Source: Limnephilus marmoratus (taxonomy: Eukaryota; Arthropoda; Insecta; Trichoptera; Limnephilidae). Taken from it: a stretch of DNA of 64,000 nt. Numbering within the stretch: position 1 is the stretch's first letter; the number at the start of each line of letters is the position of its first letter. Positions 22,631 to 31,258 of this stretch are shown here, piece after piece. The stretch lies in contig OU862906.1 of NCBI GenBank assembly GCA_917880885.1, positions 63,406,665 through 63,470,664 of the forward strand, written 5' to 3'. The translations under genes and the position numbers were made by a program. The notes under the pieces were generated by a model. That model saw nothing but the letters and a program-made list of their open reading frames with translations. It did no database searches and was not told where the DNA came from.

Positions 22631-23418
22631 TGTTACGGAGCGCATTTCCGGTTTGACAATATTAAAGAGTTACTTTATGACTCGCGCGCCGCAGTGTTTC
22701 CGGCCGCTCGGAACGGCAAAGCGGCGATACGCGTTCGAGCCCCACAGTCAGCGCCCAGCCTCAGAGCACCGAGCACGTGCCGCTGTGTGCCGCTCGCTCC
22801 ATACGACCGACGGTAGAATCTCGTGGAACAATGGCGCCAGACACGTGTTGTAACCATGTATTCGAGGACTGGAACATCAGAGTTCGTTGCCGAGTCGAAC
22901 ACGCCTCTCACACCACCCTGTAAGTGACTGCATTGCCGTATTCCCTCTTTAATAATGTGTCTATTCGCTGTGTTAGTGATTGCCTCGCGAAACCCACCCG
23001 GGATGACGAAATTGAGAGATCATGTTAGTTCTAAAGTTCAGCTAGGTCATTGTCATTGTGTTCATACTACATTGTTGACCCCTGTGGTTACTGTAATGGT
23101 TTGTACCTGTTGATTCTACAATATATGACCTTTCCCTCTATTAACTGTTGTTATTCCGCTATGGTGGAGGTACCCAGGGCGACGCCCCGCACTGTATATT
23201 GAGAGATGGAGCTTACCTGATAGCCTACCGGCGGCCTCCGCTCTGAATAGAGAGATCTCATATGCTTTTTCCGATTTTGCTAGCCTCGGGCATGTTGAGA
23301 CGATATTGTTGGGGGTACACACCGCGCCTACCCCAGGCCCCACGTGTGTTGTAGCCCAAACGCACCACAGGCCCCAACGCACTACAGGCCCCAACGTACC
23401 ACAGGCCCCAACGTACCA
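22631..23418 (+). repeat. Forward LTR of the palindromic element
   Basis: TG...CA boundaries, with CACCCTGTAAGTGACTG at about 22913 resembling a splice donor. The last 70 bases hold a 17-bp tandem unit (CAGGCCCCAACGTACCA-like) in three copies, against one in the inverted LTR. Open frames through it mirror those of the other arm and are not genes. Confidence 0.8.
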
Positions 23419-23419
23419 C

Positions 23420-23437
23420 TGGCGCCCAACGTGGGGC
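23420..23437 (+). other. Primer-binding site matching tRNA-Lys
   Basis: TGGCGCCCAACGTGGGGC is complementary to the 3' end of insect tRNA-Lys (GCCCCACGTTGGGCGCCA, recalled from knowledge of tRNA-Lys sequences). It starts one base after the LTR end, as expected for a retroelement, and only 3 bases separate it from the inverted LTR. Confidence 0.8.
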
Positions 23438-23701
23438 CATTGGTACATTGGGGCCTGTGGTGCGTTTGGGCTACAACACACGTGGGGCCTGGGGTAGGCG
23501 CGGTGTGTACCCCCAACAATATCGTCTCAACATGCCCGAGGCTAGCAAAATCGGAAAAAGCATATGAGATCTCTCTATTCAGAGCGGAGGCCGCCGGTAG
23601 GCTATCAGGTAAGCTCCATCTCTCAATATACAGTGCGGGGCGTCGCCCTGGGTACCTCCACCATAGCGGAATAACAACAGTTAATAGAGGGAAAGGTCAT
23701 A

Positions 23702-24901
23702 CGAGGGCTATTCAGAAACTAGGGAACGTTTTGTAATAAAACAAAAACTAGGTACAGGAAAAATATTTTATTATATACATCTGAAAGAGTGACTAAAATG
23801 CTACTTTTCTACATAGTCACCAAACAAATTAAGGCACTTATCGTAGCGGTGGACAAGCTTCGAAATTCCTTCGTCATAGAAATCCGCCGCCTGCGATCTC
23901 AGCCACTCAGTGACGCACGCCCAGAGCTCGTCGTCGTCATCAAAACGCCGTGTGAGGTCGGGAATTGTCATGAAAAAACAAAATTTTTGACGATAACTTT
24001 CCTCGGCGCTTGTTTTGCATTGCTTTTCTAAGCTTGCGCAATGTTTGGCAGTACCGATCAGAGTTGATTGTTGCACCACGCTCGAGAAAGTCAATAAGCA
24101 GCACAACTTGCCTATCCCAAAAAACAGTAGCCATAATCTTCCTCGCTGACAAGGTTTGCAAATTTTTTTTTGTTTTTTTGGGGGAACTTGTGTGCCCCCA
24201 CTCCATGGACTGCAATTTTGTCTCGCAATTGACGTGCTTCACCCACGTCTCGTCACCCGTTACGATTCGATCCAGTAAGGAATCACCATGTGTGTGGTAG
24301 GCGTCAAGAAATGTTAAGGCTGCTCCCATTCGCTGACCTTTATGGAGGTCTGTAAGCATTTTTGGCTCCCATCTTGCACAAAATTTATGGTAGCCAAGCT
24401 TGTGAGTCACAATTTCAAACAACAAAGTCCGTGAAACTTGTGGGAAGCAAAGCGAAAGCTCCGTTATTGTGAAGCGACGGTTTTCACGAATCTTCTCATC
24501 AACTTTGGCGAGAAGATCGTCAGTCACAATGCTCGGGCGTCCACTCCTCTCTTCATCATGCACGTTGATTCGGCCATTTTTAAACCGGATACACCATTTT
24601 CGCACTGAACTTTCATTCATTACGTCGTTGCCATACACTTCACACAGTTGCCGATGAATTTCTATCGGTTTTTTGCTAACAAAAACCGTATTACGAACCG
24701 CACTTCACAACTGGCGGGATTTGAAATTGCAGCGCACATTTTAAATTGGAATATTGGGAAAACGGGCAGCGCGGAGACGTTCTCGTTCTGACTGCTGGAT
24801 GTCGACTGAAGCTACGAGCACGCGCACACCAAAACATACGTGATCGCCGCGCGCCTAGCGGCGTCAGACGGAAACGTTCCCTAGTTTCTGAATAGCCCTC
24901 A
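23702..24901 (-). mobile_element. Mariner-family transposon, 1200 bp
   Basis: Inverted ends GAGGGCTATTCAGAAACTAG and then GGAACGTTT, flanked by TA (23700-23701; 24902-24903). It carries a transposase with an internal deletion. It differs from the mariner at 5106-6047 in both ends and protein, so it belongs to another subfamily. Confidence 0.9.
23801..24700 (-). pseudogene. Mariner transposase lacking the third catalytic residue
   Basis: The minus-strand frame reads KKPIEIHRQLCEVYGNDVMN without a clear start, then the linker RSGRPS, then VTGDETW (first catalytic D) and FFHDNSRPHTA (second D, 94 residues later). Right after HTA it joins FDDDDELWACVTEWLRSQ with a frame change, so about 40 codons that should hold the third D (PYSPDLAP-type region) are missing. 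The C-terminus KLVHRYDKCLNLFGDYVEK is intact. The enzyme should be inactive. Confidence 0.88.
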
Positions 24902-25394
24902 TATTGTAGAATCAACAGGTACAAACCATTACAGTAATCACAGGGGTCAACAATGTAGTATGAACACAATGACAATGACCTAGCTGAACTTTAGAACTAA
25001 CATGATCTCTCAATTTCGTCATCCCGGGTGGGTTTCACGAGGCAATCACTAACACAGCGAATAGACACATTATTAAAGAGGGAATACGGCAATGCAGTCA
25101 CTTACAGGGTGGTGTGAGAGGCGTGTTCGACTCGGCAACGAACTCTGATGTTCCAGTCCTCGAATACATGGTTACAACACGTGTCTGGCGCCATTGTTCC
25201 ACGAGATTCTACCGTCGGTCGTATGGAGCGAGCGGCACACAGCGGCACGTGCTCGGTGCTCTGAGGCTGGGCGCTGACTGTGGGGCTCGAACGCGTATCG
25301 CCGCTTTGCTGTTCCGAGCGGCCGGAAACACTGCGGCGCGCGAGTCATAAAGTAACTCTTTAATATTGTCAAACCGGAAATGCGCTCCGTAACA

Positions 25395-25895
25395 ACGTTT
25401 TGTACGTTAATCCGTAACTATTTATTCCATATTCTATAATAGATTCTGCTAATGCGTTGTATTTACAGTATAATATATTTTTATTATCAAAGTTTTTTAG
25501 GAGGTAAAATTTCCCTAATCCATAAATTTCCCTGATCCATATCTTAATCTATTACATAAGTTTTCAATATGATTTGACTAGTTAAAATTGACATATATTG
25601 TAAGACCAAGGTACGTATATTGGTACACTTTTTCTATATTTGGGCAATTACATTGCTGGGTTTTTGTGCAAACAATCATATGAATGATTTTCTATATGCA
25701 ATTCCTTATCCCGACAATTGGCATACGGTGAGTGTATAGGCATATATTTGGTTTTTTGCGTTAATAATAATGCCATTGTCGTGGGAACATTTAATTATGT
25801 TATTTAGGTTTGTTTGTAAAATTTCCTCAATTTTTTGTGGATTTTTGTCAGCACACATAATGCAAGTATCGTCTGCAAACACGACTAATAATAAT
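25395..25895 (-). pseudogene. LINE RT fragment, right side of the palindromic insertion
   Basis: The minus strand encodes VFADDTCIMCADKNPQKIEE (RT catalytic box) near 25880-25825. A frameshifted YTYLGLTIYVN and SNHIENLCNRLRYGSGKF follow, then YLLKNFDNKNILYCKYNA and SIIEYGINSYGLTYKT, which stops at the ACGT. It is a 5'-truncated non-LTR element and the host sequence for the palindromic LTR. Confidence 0.8.
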
Positions 25896-26093
25896 TATTT
25901 CACAATAGATTATTACAAATTTATACACCGTACTTTCTTTGATTATTTTGATTTTATTGACAAAAGAGTCGCTCCTTAGTCATACATACTTATAGATATA
26001 AACCTGAAAAGGAAAGTATTAGACTCAAACGAGGCAAGTTGATCAGAAAAACTAAATAATATTATCGTTTGACGGGTACCAATTTATCATATT
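25896..26093. other. Short unassigned stretch
   Basis: Nothing recognisable; the start point of the LINE truncation lies near 25895. Confidence 0.35.
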
Positions 26094-26142
26094 TTTACTT
26101 AAGCACACCTTTTACTGGATGTAAAAGGTGTGCTTAAGTAAA
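26094..26142. repeat. Perfect 22-bp hairpin
   Basis: Positions 26094-26115 and 26121-26142 are exact inverted copies (TTTACTTAAGCACACCTTTT at the left start) around the 5-base loop TGGAT. It could be a miniature element, the relic of a palindrome, or a structured RNA. Confidence 0.8.
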
Positions 26143-27463
26143 TGTGAAATTTCATAGTTAGATATTAATGGTCGTCGTAACGTAACAGTAAAGAACATTG
26201 AAACTTTTAAAAGACCAATGTTTTTCTAAAATAATTAACGAACCATATCTTAACTTTGTTGAAATTGAATATGAAAAGCATGACATGGAGGACATGAGGA
26301 TTTTTAGATATTACATAATTTTAAAAGTTTTAATAATTTGGGCAAGTTAACCGTGGTAACAACACAAAAGCATAAATATATTTTTTTAATTATGTACATT
26401 ATAAATATTACTGGAACAACTTTTTCAACAAGTTCATCGAAATTAATTAAAACTTTCAATTATATATGAGACCGTAGAATAAAGAATAACACAAGAAGTG
26501 CCTTGTGAACGTGCTTCGTGTTAGAAATATAGGCCTAATTTTGGCCTATATTTCCCTACAAAACTGTGTTTCACCATGATTACAAAATTCAATTGGGTTA
26601 ACAATATACAATTTCAGACAAGTGTAAGAGAGACAGTCGCGTACTAATTGGTTTAAAAAAGGTACTGATTTAGTGGCACATTTGTTTCCATTCAAATATG
26701 TACGGAAGGCACGTCTAGCGTTATATTCTTTATTCTTTATTATGAGACTAAAATAACATACTCGAGAGAAGCTAAACTAGAATTACTCTCCTACGCATCT
26801 AGCTATAAAGGTACTTCCCAAACAAAATTCAATAACATGATAATAATACTCACTGATGAGAATAAACTTATGAGAATAAGCTTATATGAGCTTAGAATTA
26901 TCACCATGGAAAAATAATGCTTTGGCTTCTCTAGTAAATCAATATGATATTACATCCACAATCGAATACCTACTAAATATTTAGAGAAGAAAGCTTCAAG
27001 TCTGACTATTGAGTCTTAAAATACCTTTTTAAAAAATGTTGTTCATGATATTATTACACATACATAACAAATAATTGCACATCGTGCTAATCAATTTCAT
27101 TAGCTATTTATCATTAAATAGAGACGCTCTAATAATACTTCAAACTACCTCTTGCTTGCCGGAATTGAAGGATGTCTTCTAGAAATGACCGGCGTAATCC
27201 TCAAAGGATTGACCAGATTATGGATGCACGAAGAAACAGACGGTATTCAATTACAATTCGTTATTGAGACCTGTCCAAAATGATTGCTCAAAGAGGAGGG
27301 TGTGAAGGTATGTGTAACACTGTTCATCACCCCAAAATTATCACAATAGTACTAATTTACAAAGGGCTTGAACCACCTATAGTAGATAGCTATTTCTATA
27401 ATTAATTTCAACAACGTGGATACGAGATGTATTATCAGGACCTGAAATTATCTTTTAAATAAT
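26143..27463. other. Unassigned AT-rich DNA
   Basis: An 11-bp inverted repeat AAATATAGGCC...GGCCTATATTT lies near 26525-26553. No genes are supported. Confidence 0.4.
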
Positions 27464-27515
27464 TTATAAAAATAAATAAAACACTTTGTATTTAACCACG
27501 AATTTATTATATTAC

Positions 27516-27556
27516 ATATCGACCGGTTTCGCTTACATCAAGCTTCTTCAGGATAT
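27516..27556 (-). ncRNA. Hammerhead-like ribozyme motif, left arm
   Basis: Mirror image of 27583-27623: CTGAAGA, stem II GCTT/AAGC, GAAA, ACCGGT, then C and GATAT pairing with ATATC. All core letters are kept. Confidence 0.6.
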
Positions 27557-27582
27557 AAGTAATAATAACCTTATTATTACTT

Positions 27583-27623
27583 ATATCCTGAAGAAGCTTG
27601 ATGTAAGCGAAACCGGTCGATAT
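27583..27623 (+). ncRNA. Hammerhead-like ribozyme motif, right arm
   Basis: Stem I pairs ATATC (27583-27587) with GATAT (27619-27623). The core is CTGAAGA (27588-27594), one unpaired A, stem II GCTT...AAGC, and GAAA (27609-27612). Stem III would be the self-complementary ACCGGT, which two molecules could share; predicted cleavage is after C27618. The extra unpaired A before stem II departs from the textbook motif. Confidence 0.6.
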
Positions 27624-27679
27624 GTAATATAATAAATTCGTGGTTAAATACAAAGTGTTTTATTTATTTTTATAATATA

Positions 27680-27721
27680 ATGTCTAACCACAAAGTAATT
27701 GCTTCTTATGAAAAAATTTAA
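27680..27721 (+). pseudogene. Penelope-like ORF start, immediately truncated
   Basis: ATG opens MSNHKVIASYEKI and stops after 13 residues. The parallel copy at 35164 reads MSSHKVFTFYDN and also stops. The shared MS.HKV start right after the palindrome suggests the N-terminus of the element's protein. Confidence 0.4.
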
Positions 27722-28429
27722 ATAATTTACTAACTAACATCGTTTTTCAACACTGAAGTAGGAAGAGAGACTCCTGATCCTCGATACACTCGTTGCTTTA
27801 TTAATTAATATACATCGTGTTGTATTGGGACTATGGGCATGACACAAACAAGGGCGACTGGTTGCACAGTGTGTTCGTGTGCAGCACCGGTAAATTATAT
27901 CGTCTAAAAATTATTTTACAATATCTTACCGAAAAGTATAAAATCTATGAATCTCATTAAAAATATCACCTACCAATATAATGCCTAATATAATATGAAT
28001 CAGGGAGAGCAAAGTTGCGCGCGAAGTTACCCTGTCCCGGTGTGCAGGCCGATTGTAAGCGGAACGAATTATGTTTTTGTATCGAATATCCCAAACATCG
28101 CCAGCACGCAACGCCACCGGCCACATGTATGAAAAATTAAGCTATTTTGGTGTGCCACCCGGCGGCCTTTATCATACAAACTTAAATTTGGATTTAGCAA
28201 AGATACTTAACCAAATTGAATAATTATTTTTTTAATCAATAGGTACAGCAAATACCTAAATTTCACGTATATTTGCTTTTTTATTGATTGGTGTTTTAAT
28301 TTATAAAACGCAGATCATTAAGGAATTCAATTTATTATAGGTAACTTTGACAATTTTGCTCTCGTGCTGTTTATACATTGTTTATAAATACTGTTTGTAT
28401 CCTGTTTATAATGAAATATAAAACTAACT
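27722..28429. other. Unassigned DNA
   Basis: No gene, tRNA or terminal repeat is supported. Confidence 0.4.
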
Positions 28430-28660
28430 AACCAACCATCACGCCGTTTCCCCGCAGGGGTAGGCAGAGAGGCCGGACCGCCAAATAACTCGGTCTTGGC
28501 ACACACTCTTTGCCTCACTCACATTCATTCATCGTCATCGTCACACATTCTCTTATATTATTCCGACTTTCAACATGGCCCGACTCAAGTATCTGATTCA
28601 CTTGCTCGTGCCATGTCTTCCTCGGGCGCCCCCGACTTCTTCTACCATTCACATTTGCGT
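28430..28660 (-). pseudogene. LINE 3' fragment, RTE-like C-terminus
   Basis: The minus strand encodes GRPRKTWHEQVNQILESGHV followed by ESRNNIRECVTMTMNECE and a stop. GRPRKTW and a basic, short C-terminus are common at the ends of insect non-LTR proteins. The 3' UTR continues to about 28430 (ACCCCTGCGGGGAAACGGCG). Confidence 0.6.
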
Positions 28661-29774
28661 CATATATTCTTCTTATACTACTTTCAAATTTATTTTATGT
28701 TATGAAATATAAAATAAATTATACATTGTAAAAAAAAGAATTTTTGGGTTGAAATTTAAGATTTATTTACGAAAAAATTGTATTGTGTTTTTATTTTCTT
28801 AGTACAGAAAAAAGATCTGTTAAAAAAAATCAAAATTTTAATTAAAAAGCGATACGTGGAAGTTTTTGCACTTCGAAAACAGCTTAAAATAGACCTTCTC
28901 TCCAAATAAGATAAGTGGAATCATTTTTACCTAATGTTGCTTAGTAATCGTTTTTTTATGTTTCTTTAATATTTGAATTGTTCGTTACATGAATTAGGGA
29001 TTTTTCGACCACTATACTAGGCACAAGCCTGTGTTGTGGTAGTCGATTTTAGTATACAGTATATTAACAGACGCAATATAAATGAAATGTGCGAGAATAT
29101 AAAAAAAAAAATATATATATAAATATACATATTATATAAAATAATATTAAAGAAATTTAAAGAATTCAAATTAATATAAAAGAATGTAAATGACTAAAGA
29201 GTATGGAAACAATAAATGACTATAGAGTATAAAAGAGTATGGACGAATATAGTAGAATATAAAAATAATATGAAAAGTATAGAACATAGAAAGCAATACA
29301 TGGAAGAATATAAAAATGATATAATTATGAAATATATAAAGTCGAAGTAAGTACTTTATAGAGTATGTTAATAAGAAAGGATAACGATTTTAATGAAAAT
29401 CTGTGTGTACGTGGTTATATTGGTAGGTACATTCTTTCAAACCAATTTTTGAAAAAATAAATTTATGTTTCGAGTCCGGCGAATTATACTGGACTTAGAG
29501 TAAATTATTATTGTAACAGTGGTTTTCTGGTGGCACTGGGCTCTAAGTACATAAAAATGTAGATGTAGGCACTAGTACACAGTGGTGCCAAACAGTTTTA
29601 AAGAATTAGTTTTTAAAAGTATTTAAACTTTTGGCTATTTATATTATCTCATAGTTACGGATTATCAGTGAACTACCAAGTTTTCAGGGCAGCGGCCGCC
29701 ACTGGACACGAATAATATACACTCTTTCTTCATTCACATTGATACACGTCACAATTTCTGACATTTTCTACGTA
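28661..29774. other. Unassigned, very AT-rich DNA with loose short repeats
   Basis: Around 29180-29350 the words AGAGTATGG, GAATATA and ATAAATGACTA recur in a purine-rich strand. This is low-complexity sequence with no gene. Confidence 0.4.

Positions 29775-29820
<46 letters not shown>
29775..29820. repeat. (TA)n microsatellite
   Basis: A run of TA dinucleotides about 44 bases long, directly followed by a T run that is the tail of a family B copy. Confidence 0.9.
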
Positions 29821-29827
<7 letters not shown>

Positions 29828-30112
29828 TTTTACATGAGCTCCACACAGGGGGCCCTGGAAAAATAATTTCCCTCAGGGCCTATGCCATCTTTGGGGATGC
29901 TGTGTGGAGGGTTTTTTTTAGGAAAGGAAAGAGAGGAGAGTTCTGGGAAAGAAAGGGGTTTAAGGGGTGGGTAGGAATCTGGGGTTCAGTGTGTCCTAGT
30001 CAGCCGACTCCAAGACCTAGACAAACCTCACCCCATGAACCCGGGCACCCCTGCTAAATCACCAAACGTAGCGAACCACTTGGGGTGACCTATGGCAGAG
30101 GTGTAGCAGTTT
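29820..30112 (-). repeat. Family B repeat, 5'-truncated copy
   Basis: T run, ACATGAGCTCCACACAG, GATGCTGTGTGGAGGG, AGTGTGTCCTAG and ACGTAGCGAACCACTTGGGG are present; the GGTTCCCGGG head region is missing. Confidence 0.75.
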
Positions 30113-30267
30113 TTAATATCATGGGATTTTGCACATCCAATGTGCAAAATCCATCACCATCAATAAAAATCAATCACCCTCTATGGAGCAAAGACTGTCC
30201 AGTATACTGTCGAAAAATTGAACAGGAGAACAGAATAATTAATTTTTTAGATTAAACCGAAACTTCA

Positions 30268-31175
30268 TAACAATATACTCCTTAAACGTCTCTAGTTTAC
30301 TAGCACATATCGAAGAAGTTGAAGACATGCTAAGAGAATACAAACCGCACGTGGTAATGATGAGTGAAACTTGTGTTACCGAAGAAATCAAACTACACGA
30401 AATAACATTTCAGGGCTATTCGACAATTAGATGCGACTCATTTAGCAGGCATACGGGGGGAGTTATAATATTAATTCAAAATAATATCTCTTACAAAGTC
30501 ACAACAAATATGGTGCTAGATAAAAACAATACATGGATGCTGGCTATTGAAATTCAAAAGGATTTTAAGAGGGGAATCTACGTAGCTATTTATCATTCCC
30601 CAAATCAAAATGATACAAAATTCTTAGATTTTTTTGATGAATGGTGTCGTAAACAAATAAATACAGGAGATTTAATAATAATCTGCGGAGATCTTAATAT
30701 CGATATGATGAAACCCAATGCAAAAAGCACAAGACTACAAAGCATCATAAATTGCTTAGGCTGGAAGCAACTAGTCAACAATTATACAAGAATAGGAAAA
30801 ACCTCTAAAACCATGATTGATTTAGTAATTTCAAATGACTTTTATGCGGAAGTTAATGCTGTAGAAGAACTCAAAATATCTGATCACGAAACAATTGTTA
30901 TAAAAATTAGATATATTAGTCCGAAGCCACGGGAAATACGAAAGATAACGTATAGGAATAAAAAGAACTATGATAAGGATAAATTGTGTACGGCATTAAA
31001 AAACAAAAAGTGGATTTGCGATAACCAAAGAAATTTGGAGGAAAAAGCCGATGAACTAGTAGGACATCTGAAAACAGTAGTAAACGAGCTTATGCCTATA
31101 ACTAATATTAAATTAAAAGATACAAATAATTGGTATACGAAATCTCTACATCTTCTACAAAAACAAAGCCTGTAA
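30268..31175 (+). pseudogene. LINE endonuclease domain
   Basis: The frame is open upstream of the first ATG: IYSLNVSSLLAHIEEVEDML supplies the N-terminal Asn motif, so the true domain begins near 30268 rather than at 30327. Next come MMSETCV (Glu), YHSPNQ, CGDLNID (Asp, Asn), MIDLVI and SDHE (Asp-His). All the usual catalytic positions can be found. The stop at 31173 results from the local duplication that follows. Confidence 0.8.
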
Positions 31176-31176
31176 A

Positions 31177-31258
31177 ATACAATTTATTAGTATTATTAAA
31201 TAATTAATAAAATACAATTTATTAGTATTATTATTATTAGCTTATAAAGCCTGTAAAA
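31177..31258 (+). repeat. Local duplication interrupting LINE ORF2
   Basis: AAAGCCTGTAAAATACAATT occurs twice, and AAAATACAATTTATTAGTAT also occurs twice, between 31167 and 31258. Downstream of the last copy the frame reads ACKIQFTEEKWETYKKLRNM, which would follow the endonuclease linker. The duplication therefore broke a formerly continuous ORF. Confidence 0.7.

Larger units (their letters stand above)
22631..25394. mobile_element. Palindromic LTR element: LTR, PBS, inverted LTR
   Basis: The left LTR (22631-23418, 788 bp) begins TGTTACGG and ends TACCA. The inverted LTR (23441-25394, ending CCGTAACA) has 752 bp once the mariner and its TA are removed; the 36-bp difference is two 17-bp repeat units plus one TA. 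ACGT flanks both sides (22627-22630, 25395-25398). Between the arms lie about 22 bases containing one tRNA-Lys primer-binding site. No gag or pol is present. LTR type suggests Gypsy or Pao, inferred from the 4-bp duplication only. Confidence 0.85.
23441..25394 (-). repeat. Inverted LTR of the palindromic element, split by a mariner
   Basis: Read on the minus strand it runs TGTTACGGAGCGCATTTCCG to TGTACCA and follows the forward LTR closely. The mariner at 23702-24901 interrupts it at a TA. The forward arm has TATA where this arm has TA, element, TA. Confidence 0.8.
27464..27675. mobile_element. Penelope-like palindrome (inverted pLTR-type repeat)
   Basis: Two arms of about 105 bp are exact or near-exact inverted copies meeting near 27569. 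Each arm holds a hammerhead-like motif pointing outward from the centre. The right arm is followed by ATAATGTCTAACCACAAAGT, a reading-frame start also seen after the second palindrome (35159). Penelope-like elements are known to carry inverted terminal repeats with hammerhead motifs, which is the basis for the class. Confidence 0.65.

Noticed and set aside
23116..23736. Mirrored open frames of ~120-130 codons on both strands in the palindromic element
   Set aside because: They are the same LTR sequence read from the two arms, and repetitive Pro/Thr words come from the 17-bp units. No domain is visible.
22621..25410. PiggyBac-type TTAA duplication around the palindromic element
   Set aside because: TTAA occurs on both sides, but the inverted repeat does not start there; TG...CA with ACGT fits the repeat boundaries and the host reading frame exactly.
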